DNA of 64,000 nucleotides from Rhizomys pruinosus (GCA_009823505.1 VZQC01011955.1:2833324-2897323); one strand, 5' to 3'. Shown: positions 9,674-20,300, counted from the stretch's first letter. Made by a program: numbers and translations. The notes: generated by a model from the letters alone, not told the origin.

Positions 9674-12600
9674 CTAGCATCCACATATGAGGGACACCAT
9701 TTGTCGTTTGTTTTTCTGGGACTGTGTTACTTCACTTAACATAATGTCTTCCAGCTCCATCCATTTACCTGCAAATTTCATGATGTTGTCCCTCTTTACT
9801 GCTGCATAGTATTCCATTGTATACATGTACCACATTTTCTCTATCCACTCGTCAGTTGAAGGGCACCTGGGCTGGTTCCAGCTTTTTGCTATTGTGAACA
9901 GAGCTGCAATAAACATAGCTGTGCATGTATCTTTGCAGTAAGTTGTGTCTTGTGGGTATATACCCAGGAGTGGTATGACTGGGTCAAATGGAAGGCTCAT
10001 TTTGAGTCTTCTAAGGGTTCTCCACACTGCTTTCCATAGTGGCTGTACAAGTTTACATTCCCACCAGCAATGGATGAGTGTTCCCCTTTCCCCACAACCT
10101 CTCCAGCACTTGGTATCATTCATGTTCCTGATCCTAGCCAGTCTTATTGGAGTAAGGTGATATCTCAGAGTGGTTTTAATTTGCATTTCCTTAATTATCA
10201 GAGATGTTGAACACTTCTTAAGATGTTTCTCGGCCATCTCTAACTCCTCCTCTGTGAAGTCTCTATTCAGATCTTTGCTCCATCTTTTGAATGATTCATT
10301 TGTTTTCTTTCTTCTTTGTTTTTTGAGTAGCTTGTATACTCTGGAAATTAATGCTTTGTCAGATGTATCTGCTGTGAAGGTTTCCTCCCACTCTGTGGGT
10401 CTTCTCCTCACTTCCTTTATTGCTTCCTTTGATGTACAGAAGCTTTTGAGTTTAATGAGGTCCCATTTGTCAATTGTCGATCTTATTTCTTGTGCAGCTG
10501 CTGTCTGATTTAGGAAGTCTTTTCCTACACCTATGTCTTGTAGTCTGCTGCCAAGCTTCTCTTCTATCACCTCCAGAGTTTGGGGTTTCACGTTGAGGTC
10601 TTTGGTCCATCTGGAGTTGACCTTTGTACAAGGTGAGAGGTAGGGGTTTAATTTCATTCTTCTACAAGTGGTGATCCAGTTTTGCCAGCACCACTTGCTG
10701 AAGATGCTGTCTTTCTTCCATTGTGTCTTCTTGGCCCCCTTGTCAAATATGAGGTGGCTGAAATTGTATGAGCTCAGGTTTGGATCTTCAGTTTTATTCC
10801 ATTGGTCAACTGGTCTGTTTTTGTGCCAGTACCAGGCTGTCTTTATGACTATAGCCCTATAGTATAGTTTGATGTCTGGTATAGCGATCCCCCCTGTATT
10901 GCTCTTTTCACTCAGGGTTGCTTTGGCTATTCGGGGTCTTTTGTTTTTCCAAATGAAATTGAGGATTTTTTTTTCCAGGCCTGTGAAGAAACTCTTGGGG
11001 ATTTTGATTGGGATTGCATTAAATCTGTACAAGAGTTTGGGTAGAATGGACATTTTTACTACATTTATTTTCCCAATCCATGAGCATGGGAGGTTTGTCC
11101 ATCTTTTGATATCTTCTTCAATTTCCTTCTTCAGGGGTTTAAAATTTTTGTTGTGGAGATCCTTGGTGTCTTTGGTTAGGTTTGTTCCTAGGTATTTTAT
11201 TGTTTTTGAGGCTATTGTGAGTGTGAAGGTCTCCTTGTAGTCCTTCTTCGGTTGCTTGTTGTTGGTGTAAAGAAAAGCTGACTTTTCTAGATTTATTTTG
11301 TATCCTGCCACTTTACTGAAGCTCTTAATCATTTCTAGGAGTTTTCTGGTGGAGTTCTTAGCATACCTTAAGTAAACAATCATATCATCAGCAAAAAATG
11401 GATAGCTTGACTTCTTCTTTCCAATTAGAACTCCTTTAATTTCCTTTTCTTGCCTTATTGCCCTAGCAAGGGTTTCAAACACTATATTGAAAAGGAGTGG
11501 TGACGGGGGCAGCCTTGCCATGTTCCTACCTTTAAGGGGAATGCTTCTGTCATTTCCCCATTTAGCATGATATTGGCTGTGGGTTTTCTGTATATGGCTT
11601 TGATTACATTGAGGAATGATCCCTCCAAACCAATTCCTTCTAGGACTTTAAGCATGAAGGGATGCTGGATTTTTGTCAAAGGCTTTTTCTGCATCAATTG
11701 AGATGATTGTATGGTTTTGTCCTTCAGTCCATTTATGTGTTTGATGATATTTATTGATTTTTGTATGTTGAACCATCCCTGCATTTCTGGTATGAATCCA
11801 ACTTGGTCATGGTGGATGATCTTCTTTATGTGGGTCTTTATGTGATTTGCAAGTATTTTATTTAGAATTTTTGCATCTGTGTTCATTAAGGAAATGGGGC
11901 TATAGTTCTCCTTTTTGGTTGTATCTTTGCCTGGTTTTGGCAATAGCATGATACTGGCTTCATAGAAGGAATCTGGGAGAGCTCCCTCTCGTATCCTTCT
12001 AAACAACTTGAGTAGTAATGGTTGTAAGTCTTTTTGAAATATTTTATAGAATTATGTTGTGAAACCATTTGGGTCTGGGAATTTTTTGGTTGGGAGGCTT
12101 CTTATTACAGCTTCAATTTCTTCATATGTTATTGGTCTATTTAGGCTGTCAATCTCTTCTTGGTTGAGCTTTGGTGATTCCCAGAATTTCAGATATTCAT
12201 CCATTTCTTCTAGGTTTTCAAACTTGGTAGAGTATAGGTTTTTGAAGTATTCCCATATGATTGTCTGGATCTTTTCATTGTCTGTTGTGATATTTCCCCT
12301 TTCATCACAGATTCTATTGATTTGGAGTTGTTCCTTCTTTCTTTTGGTTAACTGGGCTAGAGGTCTGTCTATCTTGTTTATTCTCTCAAAGAACCAACTT
12401 TTGGATTCATTGATTTTTTGTATGGTTTTCTTTGTTTCTATTTCATTGATCTCTGCTCTGATTTTTGTTATTTCTTCTTGTCTGCTGCATTTAGGGTTCA
12501 TTTGTTGTTGTCTCTCAAGTATTTTTAGCTGCAGTGTTAGATCGTTCACTTGTGCTCTTTCTGTTTTTTTAATGTGGGCACTTAGAGCTATAAACTTCCC

Positions 12601-13531
12601 TCTTAGGATTGCTTTAAGAGTGTCCCATAGATTTTGCTGTGTTGTTTTATCATTGTCATTCAGTTCCAGGAATGTTTTTATTTCTTTCTTTATTTCTTCC
12701 TTGACCCACTCATTATTCAGGAGAGTGTTGTTTAGTCTCCATGTGTTCCTGTAGGTTGTAGGGTTTATTCTGGTGTTGATATTGAGTTTTATTGCACTGT
12801 GGTCTGATAGAATGCATGAGATTATTTCAATCTTTTTATATTTGTTGAGTTTTTTCCTGTGTCCCAGTATATGGTCTATTTTGGAGAATGTTCCATGAGG
12901 TGCTGAGTAGAAAGTGTATTCTCTGGTGTTTGGGTGAAATATTCGATAGATGTCTGTGAGGTCCATTTGGTGTATTGTGTCATTTAGTTCAGATGTCTCT
13001 CTGTTTATCCTTTGTCCTGTTGATCTGTTAAAGGACTTAGTGGGTATTGAAGTCCCCTACTATTAGTGTGCTGGGGTTATCTGTGCCTTGAGATCCTGAA
13101 GAATTGTCTTTATAAAGTTTGGTACACCAGAGTTTGTCGATATATATTCATGATTGTAGTTTCATTTTGGTCAACTGTTCCTTTTTAATAAAGATTTATG
13201 TTTTTTTTTTGTATTGTAATGTAGTTCCCTCTTTGTTCCTTTTTTTTTTTTTATTTCTTTTGCTTTTGAAGTCTATTTGTCTGATATTAGAATACCAACA
13301 CCTGCTTTCTTTTTTGGTTACCATTTGCTTGGAATACTTTCTTCCATCCTTTCACCTTAAGTTGGTGCCTATCCTTGAAATTGAGATGGTTTTCTTTAGA
13401 CAGCATATAGATGGATTTTGTTTCCTAATCCATTCTCTGAGTCTATGTCTTTTGATTGGAGAGTTTAGTCCATTAATATTTAAGGTTATAATTGAAAGAT
13501 GGATGTTACTTCCTTTCACCTTATTACCCAT
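9674..13531 (-). pseudogene. L1 ORF2 (endonuclease-reverse transcriptase), frameshifted
   Basis: L1 ORF2 protein combines an APE-type endonuclease, a reverse transcriptase and a C-terminal Cys-rich domain used for target-primed reverse transcription. The start ATG is at 13531, followed by 'LNINGLNSPIKRHRL', the endonuclease N-terminus. Stops and a frameshift break the endonuclease between about 13450 and 13030. Open blocks are 12966-12052 (late endonuclease and linker, with '[14 protein letters not shown]'), 12006-11482 (early RT, '[17 protein letters not shown]') and 11521-9674 (RT palm with intact FADD in '[10 protein letters not shown]', thumb, and '[19 protein letters not shown]'). At 3858 bases it matches the usual ORF2 length (about 1275-1285 codons). 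At least three frame breaks make it non-functional. Confidence 0.93.
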
Positions 13532-13575
13532 TTTGACTTTTAGCCTCTGATTCTACTCCTATGGTTATGTTTTTA

Positions 13576-14754
13576 TTAGTTTCTTTTCCTAGGTGCTTGG
13601 GGATAGTTGCTCCTCTCTTCTGCCCTTTGAATTGCTTCAAGTATTTTCTGAAGAGTTGGTTTTCCAGACATGTATTCTATCATCTTGTTTATGTCATGGA
13701 AGATTTTTCTCTCTCCTTCAACTATAATCGACATTTTTGCTGGGTATGGTATTCTGGGTAGGCATCCATAGTCCTTTAGCACTGGGAATGCTTTGCTACA
13801 TGTTCTTCTTGCTTCTGGTCTGTGTTGAGAAGTCAGTTGTAATTCTGATGGTTTTCCCTTTATAATGTATTGTTTTTCTTTTGTAGACCTTCAGAATTTT
13901 GTCTTTTTTGGGTCATCTAGCATTTTTAACTATGATATTTGGCATGGGGAGTCGTCTTCTTTTCTGATCTTGTCTCATTTGGAGTACTATGTGCTTTTGT
14001 ATTTGTATGGGTTTGTCTAATCTAGTTTTGGGGAAATTTTCATCTCTTATTCTGTTGAAGATCTGATCAATATACTTTTCATCTTGAGATTCTTCTTCTT
14101 CCTCTATTCCTATATTGCGAGGTTTGATCTTTTCATAGTGTCCCATATTACCTGGTTGTTCCACTTTTGTGTATTTTTAAATTTTTCATTAATCTTTGAG
14201 TTTTTTAAGTTGCTCTGTTGTGTTATTCTTCCAGCTTCCTGACATTCTTTGTTTGATTCCTCCATTCTATTGCTGAGGCTTTTTCCTTTCCTTTCTTCTT
14301 GATTGGATGAGTGTTCTATTTCCTTTTTCACTTCATCCTGTGATTTCTTTAGTATTTCCATTTCCTTTTTGAGCTTCTCAGTCTCTTCTTGGTGCTCCTT
14401 ACTTCACTGGTTGGCTTCCTTTTTCAGTGTTTCTACTTCCTTCCAGAGTTTGTTTTTTTCTCCCTCTAGTTCTTTCTGGAGTTTGTCATTCTCTTCCTTT
14501 AGTTCTTTCCGAAGTTTGTGATTGTATCCCTCTAGGTCCTTTTTGAGTTTTTCATTCTCTCTCCTTAGTTCTCTGACTTCTTCTTTATTTTCTTTAATTT
14601 CTCTGCAGACGTCTGCAATTATTCCTCTAAGATCTGTTTCTTGGGTCACCTCCAGGGGAATCCCACGGTAGCTATCTCCTACAGCGTTGGTAGAGCTTGG
14701 TGCAGAGTTATCCTGCACCTTTCCCATGTTATCCCTTTTCCGTGTCCCTGGCAT
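13576..14754 (-). pseudogene. L1 ORF1 (RNA-binding chaperone), frameshifted
   Basis: ORF1p is the trimeric RNA-binding protein of the L1 particle. The start is at 14754. The first block (14754-14404) holds a basic N-terminus and a coiled coil with heptad-like 'KLKKDL', 'KLRKEL', 'KLQKEL', 'KLWKEV' spacing. The second (14361-14110) continues the coiled coil, and the third (14164-13913) has the start of the RRM ('RNIGIEEEEE'). The last (13782-13576) is the C-terminal domain ('YPAKMSIIVEGERKIFHD'). Several stops or frameshifts separate the blocks. The spacer to ORF2 is 44 bases. Confidence 0.88.
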
Positions 14755-15334
14755 GAGGGTCCCCCCCCCTCTTTTTTTTTTGCCTGTATTCCGATGCCAA
14801 TCACAAATGTCTTTTCACTATGTTGAAGGCTTGATTTGCTTGGCTCCTTCCGACGCTTTTTTTTCCTCCTCGTTTATGGAGTGTTGACTTGTCTAGGTTT
14901 CAGGCTTTCAATTTTGTTTACATATTGGATATTGGAAGTCTAAGTCACTCTTCCCTTCCTGTTCTGAGGGTTCTCCAAAAAAATCCACTTGAATACTCTT
15001 TCCTCAATTCCAGTTGGGGGTGCGGCGGGGGGGGGGTGCCTGACTTAGCTGTGCTTCAGGTGGTCTTGACTAGCAAGGGCCCAACCTGAGCACCCCGCAC
15101 AAAGACTGGTGCCAGAGCCGCTGCAGGCTGCAAGGGGGAAGGGCGACCCCGCCCGGACAGCCACACCCTACAAGGGTTTAGGGTTTGGGGTTTAGACCCA
15201 AGCAGGAAGGCAGACGGTGTGCCAGGCGGGCCTAGCTTCTCCTTCCCACAATCCCCTACCAGATGTAGCGCAGTCTCTGCAGCTCGGCTGGTCTGGGCCC
15301 AGCTGCTGCTGTGTGCCAGGCGGGCCTGGCTTCT
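14755..15334 (-). promoter_or_regulatory. L1 5' UTR
   Basis: GC-rich block upstream of ORF1. It contains a direct repeat of 'tgtgccaggcgggcct' at 15218 and 15312 (94 bases apart), reminiscent of monomer-type L1 promoters, and a telomere-like 'gggtttagggtttgg' at about 15175-15190. Part of it (15049-15100) recurs in the short L1 at 26085-26133. Confidence 0.7.
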
Positions 15335-15340
15335 CCTCTC

Positions 15341-15490
15341 TTTACTTTTTTATTGTAAAACAGGCTCTCACTAAGTTGCTCGGGTTGGTCTTGAACTGAC
15401 TGTATAATAAAACAGACCTTGAACTTGGGATTCTTCTGCTTCAGTCTTCTCAATAACTGAGATTACAGACCTGTGCCACCAGGCCTGGTT
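15341..15490 (-). mobile_element. old B1-type SINE
   Basis: 'acaggctctcactaagttgc' to 'ctgtgccaccaggcctgg'; a diverged reverse-complement B1/proto-B1. Confidence 0.7.
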
Positions 15491-15784
15491 CAAAGTTTCT
15501 ACTCCCTAAGAGCTTACCTTTTATTGTCTGGAGATAGACAGTAGACCAGTGAGCAAATAAATCTCAATACACATATAATTAATGTTAATTACATAATTAA
15601 TTAATAATGTCCCTCTCTCTCCAGTTCTGGAATTCTATCTGTACTTGTCTTTGGGCACCACTGCCTTTCTGCCTAGCACTTCAGGTTTTGAGTCTAGTTG
15701 GTATCTTTGGGGGTTGTATCTATCTTCATCAATTCTGAGGGTTATGTGGAGCACGGACATTCAACAGTGATTATATAATGGGGT
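15491..15784. other. unique intergenic sequence
   Basis: AT-rich 'attaattaataat' stretch and unique sequence; nothing else recognised. Confidence 0.4.
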
Positions 15785-15970
15785 GCTCTGGAGCATTAAG
15801 GATATTGAGCCAGATAATATGACTTCAGATCCTAGTTCTGCCAACTTGCAATGTGACCTTGGTGCCTCAGTTTCCCCATCTGCAAACTGAGAAACTAGAG
15901 CTAGAGTTGTTATGAGAATGAACGTTTGTGAGATTCTTAATACAGTGCCTGGCACACAGCGAGTGCTAGC
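15785..15970 (+). mobile_element. MIR SINE (ancient mammalian)
   Basis: Core motifs in order: 'cctagttctgcca', 'tgtgacctt', 'cctcagtttccccatctgca' and 'acagtgcctggcac'. A sense-orientation MIR that predates rodents. Confidence 0.85.
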
Positions 15971-16655
15971 TTGGGGGTTGCAGAATAAAAGAGAGAGTCC
16001 AAGTTTTTAATGGATTGAGTTATCTCTTCACCACAGGGTGCTGCGGAGCCCCAGGCCATGGAGAAACCTGAATCGGCAGCCCGCCCACACTCTGGCCAGC
16101 ACCAGTGAGTGTGTGTGGGAGTCAGGTGGACTAGGCTCTGCAGTGCTTGTTCCTAAATCTTTGGCGATGGAGATGCACTGGTCTCTACCTGTCATTTCAG
16201 GGAAAATGCACCAACGTTGCCCTTAGAGGCTGCAGCAAGGATCCTCCACCACGGTCACGTCCCAGGAAGGCAGGAGGGCGCTGTGCCATTCAGGAGCCAG
16301 CCTCATTAATAATTCACCGCCATTCAGAGGGCTTCAGGCTTCGTCTTTCTCCCAGTGGAATTTTGCCGTGCAGTGCCAGAACGGAAGTCCCCTGAGCCGT
16401 GGAGCCTGGAGCAGCGACAGCCTCACAGAATCACAGCCCCCAGCCCACCATGCGATTTGTGCTAGTGACTCGCTGTGAGTCCCCACCTCCCACAGGTCGT
16501 TAAGCCACTGGCTTACCTCCTGTGCCTTCTAACCTCAGAAGTAGGCTAAAGCCAGCCTGGGAGATTATTTGCGGGGAATTAGCACGCCAGAGAGCAGGAT
16601 TAGCACAACTGTCCAGCCAGGACTCAGCAGCCCTGCCTGCCAAAGATAGGCGCTA
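15971..16655. other. unique sequence with exon-like segment
   Basis: Repeat-free and fairly GC-rich. 16037-16104 is flanked by an acceptor-like 'ttcaccacag' and donor-like 'gtgagtg', and another strong acceptor-like 'tacctgtcatttcag' ends at 16200. No protein family is recognised. It could be a noncoding exon or chance. Confidence 0.3.
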
Positions 16656-16791
16656 TGTTTAGTGAGAAGGGATCTGCCTGTCTCCAGGCCCTGCCCCTAA
16701 CATTGGGATTACAGAATCTCATGCATCACTTTTACATGGGTGCTAGGGGTCTGAATTCAGGTCCTTATCCTTGTATAACAAGTGCTTTACC

Positions 16792-18119
16792 GATAACGCA
16801 CCAGGGCAGTAGGATCGAGGGGTTATTCCTGGACAGGCTGTCAGCCCATGAAAGGAAACAGCCAGAATTGACCGGAGTCCAGGTCGGCAGCTCCAGAGAG
16901 AGTGGACTGTTTTGTCTCTCATCCACCTGTGCCCCTTTTCTAGGCCTGGGGAGCGGCCTGCGGAAGAGGGGGCATGGTGGAATGTAGGGGCTGCGATTGG
17001 GGTGAATGGTGAAGCTACAGCAATGTGGTCTGGACACTCATTTGATCAACTTGATTGAGCAGGCAACCTGTCACCCCCCCCCCACTGGATGGTGGGGCTG
17101 TGGGTGTTTGGGCACGGCAGCCTGCAGATAGGTTTTGCATGAGGGATGCTTGTACTCATGGATTATCACTTATAGCTAAAAATGAAAAAAAAAAAAAAAC
17201 TGACGGGAAAAAAGTGCAGGACGGTTGTGGCAGAGTGATGATCTGGGATGGGGTGGGGGTGGCTGGTGGGGACTTGGTTTAGGGGGAGTGATTCAGCCTG
17301 AACTGAATTGGCAAAATGATGGTGAAAATGCACAAAGAATGAATATAAAAATTCTAATCTTAAAAAAAAAAAAGATACAAGTGCAGAGCCAGGAGGGGGG
17401 AGTTGAGGGGGGGACATGTTTCAGAGGCCGGAGGCTCGGCATATGTGGCCTAGGCGCCTTTCAGCTCAGCCATCTCTCTGGGGTGGGGTGGGTCGATGCG
17501 GTAGATCAGCTCCTGGAGTACTCCGAGGGTGAAATGTCACAGGGGAGCCCCTCTCACGGCCAGGCCAGCAGGGAGAAATACTCTGAGTCCCGCGCTTTCG
17601 TATAGAACAGTTTCCCAACTGCTGCCACGCTCCGGTACCCTGGAACAACAGCGCAGGCCTGACTGGCTCTGGGGTGGGCAGAGTCAAGCCTGCTGCAGCC
17701 CCTCCTCCTACCTGAGCCAGGTACGGCGTGTGCGTGGTAAGCTGGAATCCATACTTACAGATACTTACAGCTCAGCCTGACTGGGCTCTGGGGTGGGCAG
17801 GGTCAAGCCTGCTGCAGCTCCTCCTCCTACCTGAGCCAGGTACGGCGTGTGCGTGGTAAGCTGGAATCCATACTTACAGATCCTTTCGTTCCAGAACCAA
17901 GCCTGCTGTGAACTTGATGAGCCTGCTGTGTGACCTCACCTGCTCTGGGCCAGGTTCTTCTGTCACCAGGAGGTGTCCTGATCTCTGTTCTCACATCTTT
18001 CTGTGGTTTGTTAATATCTGAGTTCTTCGTTGTGTATAAGGTGCTGAGTACGCATCCCAAAACCACCGATACGCATTTTCTCCCCCATTAAATTCTCGCA
18101 ACTCAAAAAAAAAAAAAAA
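16792..18119 (+). mobile_element. composite poly(A)-tailed retroinsertion
   Basis: Bounded by 'acaagtgctttacc' (16778-16791 and 18120-18133). It contains, in order, an L1 3' UTR end matching 7512-7930 in reverse (16806-17180), an A-tract (17185-17199), about 160 bases that may be another L1-type 3' end, a second A-tract (17362-17373), about 730 bases of GC-rich unknown sequence with a tandem duplication, ATTAAA at 18087-18092, and a final A-tract from 18105. One duplication pair around everything suggests a single integration, for example L1 with serial 3' transduction or a composite retroposon. Confidence 0.6.
17655..17892. repeat. 119-bp tandem duplication
   Basis: Two copies with period 119; 'gctctggggtgggcag' begins at 17666 and 17785, and both copies run on to 'gaatccatacttacagat'. 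Direct repeats next to a terminal ATTAAA would also fit a retroviral-type LTR. Confidence 0.85.
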
Positions 18120-18191
18120 ACAAGTGCTTTACCAACAGAGTCATCTCCCCCAGCCCCCCAGCACTAATCATTTACAGAGAGACTTCATTGT

Positions 18192-18245
18192 TGAGTGAAT
18201 GAATGAATGAATGAATGATGGATGGATGGATGAATGGATAGATGA
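18192..18245. repeat. (GAAT)n/(GGAT)n microsatellite
   Basis: 'gaatgaatgaatgaat' grading into 'ggatggatggatgaatgg'. Confidence 0.9.
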
Positions 18246-18309
18246 AGCAGTAACACTCTTGAAGAGCAGAGTTCCCTTCCAAGGATGTGGAATGATATAA
18301 CTAATGAAC

Positions 18310-18462
18310 TTTTTTTTTGTCTTTTTTGAGACAGGGTCTCCTTTTAGTCCCAGCTGGCCTGGAACTCGCTTTGTAGACCAGGCTGGCCTTAAACTCACAG
18401 ATATCTGCCTGCCTCTGCCTCTCAAGTGCTGGGATTAAAGATGTGTGCCACCACACCTGGCA
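18310..18462 (-). mobile_element. B1 SINE
   Basis: Reverse-complement B1 with 'ataactaat' on both sides (about 18297 and 18462) as target duplication. Confidence 0.93.
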
Positions 18463-18549
18463 TAACTAATTAAATTTGAAGGGCCAATTATATAATCCAC
18501 ATAAAATGAATAAAATAAAAATTATTTAAACATACTTTAAATAACATGA

Positions 18550-18725
18550 AGAGTTAGAGTTTATTGAGTACTTAATCATCACAAATTGGTCCTTGCAGTT
18601 GGTAACTACATCTATATATCTATCTATATATATATATATATTCAAATTCAAATATAGATAATATTTTAAACCCCAATTTGCAGGTGAAGAAACTGAGACA
18701 GAAATGTTCAAAGCTAATCTTGCTT
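18550..18725 (-). mobile_element. MIR SINE, degraded
   Basis: 'gtttattgagtactta', 'ccccaatttgcaggtgaaga' and 'aactgagacag' follow an antisense MIR. It is interrupted by a (TA)n run at about 18610-18640. Confidence 0.6.
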
Positions 18726-18744
18726 GTTTAAGAAAATTTTTTGA

Positions 18745-18821
18745 GTGCTCGCTTCGGCAGCCCATATACTAAAATTGGAACTATACAGAGAAGATTAGCA
18801 TGGCCTCTGCGCAAGGATGAC
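18745..18821 (+). pseudogene. U6 snRNA retropseudogene, truncated at about nt 77
   Basis: 'gtgctcgcttcggcagc.cat' then 'atactaaaattggaac' and 'agagaagattagca' match U6 nt 1-77 with few changes. It is followed by a pure A-tail and flanked by 'aagaaaattttttgag' (18730-18745) and 'agaaaattttttgag' (18831-18845). The 3' end of U6 with its terminal stem is absent, so it is a dead L1-mobilised copy. Confidence 0.93.
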
Positions 18822-18845
18822 AAAAAAAAAAGAAAATTTTTTGAG

Positions 18846-19085
18846 GGGCTGGAGAGATAGCCTAGCAGTTGAGAGCACCGACTGCTCTTGCAGAGGACCC
18901 GGGTTCGATCCCCAGCACCCACATGGCAGCTAAGAACCGTCTGTAACTCCAGTTCCAGGAGAACTCCAGTTCCAGGGGAATCTGAGACCCTCTTCTGACC
19001 TCCGCGGCATTGCACGACATGGGTGCACAAACCTACATGCAGACAGTACATTTGTACACATACAAAAATAAATAATATTTTTAAA
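18846..19085 (+). mobile_element. B2 SINE
   Basis: 'gggctggagagatagcctag' to 'aaaaataaataatattttt'. It abuts the U6 pseudogene target duplication and carries the extra 'ggagaactccagttccag' internal duplication seen in many B2 copies here. Confidence 0.92.
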
Positions 19086-19097
19086 AAAAGAAAGAAA

Positions 19098-19515
19098 ATG
19101 TTTTGAGACAGGGTCTTTCTTTCTTTTTTTTTTTTTTTTTTTTGGTCTTTTTGAGACAGGGTCTCCTTGTAGTCCCAGCTGTCCTGGAACTCACTCTGTA
19201 GACCAGACTGGCCGTGAACTCACAAAGATCCCAAATGCCTCTGCTCCCAAGTTCTAGGATTAAGGCATACGCCACCACGCCCAGCGAGACAGGGTCTCAT
19301 ATAGCCCAGGTTTGCCTCAAACTCGATATGTGGCCAAGAATGGCCTTGAACTCCTGATCCTCCAGGCTTTGATCCTCCTGCCTCTCTACCCCCTAAATGC
19401 TGGGATTACAGGTGTATGCCCCCACACTTGGGGTAGGTGATATTGGGGATTGAACCCAGGACTCCATGCATTCTAGACAATCACTCTGCCAACTAAGCTA
19501 CATCCCAGTCACCTT
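19098..19515 (-). mobile_element. B4 SINE (B1+ID), interrupted by a young B1
   Basis: B1-like part 19285-19430 and ID-like part 19432-19515 ('gggattgaacccaggactcc', 'caactaagctacatccc'). Its start 'gagacagggtct' is duplicated on both sides of the inserted B1. Confidence 0.75.
19120..19284 (-). mobile_element. B1 SINE inserted into B4
   Basis: Long T-tract then reverse-complement B1; target duplication 'gagacagggtct'. Confidence 0.92.
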
Positions 19516-19650
19516 TATCCCACTCCTTTTTGAGACATGGTCTTTCTATGTTGCCCAGGTTGGCCTCAAATTGCTGGGCCCCAGCCACTCTGCTGCCTTC
19601 CCCTTCAAAGTAGCTGGGACTCAGGCAAGTGCCACCATACCCAGCTAGCA
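19516..19650 (-). mobile_element. old B1-type SINE
   Basis: 'tttttgagacatggtctttc' to 'gccaccatacccagct'; diverged. Confidence 0.75.
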
Positions 19651-19883
19651 TTGTATCCTGCTTCAGAGCCTTGTACAGCAGTGGTCAGAATGGCCTGAGA
19701 GCCCCACCTCACTGTCCCTTCATGTCACAGTCCTCAGGAAGAGGGTCTGTGCTTTGGACTCCCTGGTTTACCTAGTTAGAACCCTTGAAGTCCCCAGTGT
19801 TGAGCGGTTAGACAACTTTTGGGAATGAGGACAAAGACGCTAACGTTGACAAATCAACAGAGTCTGATAAAATTGCTCTCTGG

Positions 19884-20036
19884 AAAGCCGGTGTGGTGGT
19901 GCACGCCTTTAGTCCTAGCACTCGGGGAGGCAGAGGCAGGCCAATCTCTGTGAGTTCAAGGCCAGCCTGGTCTACAGAGTGAGTTCTAGGACAATTGGTG
20001 CTATAGGGAGACGCTGTCTCGAAAAGACAAAAAAAA
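19884..20036 (+). mobile_element. B1 SINE
   Basis: Target duplication 'aattgctctctggaa' (left) against 'aatttgctctttggaa' (right). Confidence 0.94.
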
Positions 20037-20147
20037 TTTGCTCTTTGGAACATATTGGGAAAAAAGCACATTTCAAAATTAATATAGCCTTATACATGCT
20101 ATGTGGCTTTTAGATATACTTTTTATATTAAAAATTAAGGGACTGAA

Positions 20148-20300
20148 GCTGGATGTGGTGGCACATGCCTTTAATCCTAGCACTTGGGAGGCAGAGGCAG
20201 GCAGATCTTTGTGAGTTCAAGGCCAGCCTGGTCTACATATAGAATTCCAGGACAGCTGGAGCTACAGGGAGACCCTGTCTCAAAAAGAACTAAAAAATAA
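20148..20300 (+). mobile_element. B1 SINE
   Basis: 'gctggatgtggtggcacatg' to 'accctgtctcaaaaag', followed by an (AAAAT)n tail. Confidence 0.93.

Larger units (their letters stand above)
7493..15334 (-). mobile_element. near full-length L1 LINE, inactivated
   Basis: About 7.8 kb in canonical order on the minus strand: GC-rich 5' UTR (14755-15334), ORF1 (14754-13576), short spacer, ORF2 (13531-9674), long 3' UTR and poly(A) (to 7512). A possible target duplication is 'cctctttttacttt' at 7479-7492 against 'cctctctttacttt' at 15335-15348 (one mismatch). About 19 bases lie between the poly(A) and the left copy, so that duplication is tentative. Both ORFs have frameshifts or stops, so it cannot make intact proteins. 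It is much younger than the other L1 pieces here except the copy at 25642. Confidence 0.85.
16660..18160 (-). mobile_element. B4 SINE, split by insertion
   Basis: Left part 16660-16791 ('tgggattacagaatctc', 'ctgaattcaggtcctta', 'acaagtgctttacc') continues at 18120-18160 ('caacagagtcatctcccc'). The two parts overlap by the 14-bp target duplication of the intervening insertion. Confidence 0.7.

Noticed and set aside
12059..12754. 231-codon plus-strand ORF
   Set aside because: It is antisense to L1 ORF2 and has no independent start context or family similarity.
15781..15960. Small coding exon in the MIR region
   Set aside because: The short minus ORF is the antisense of a MIR SINE.
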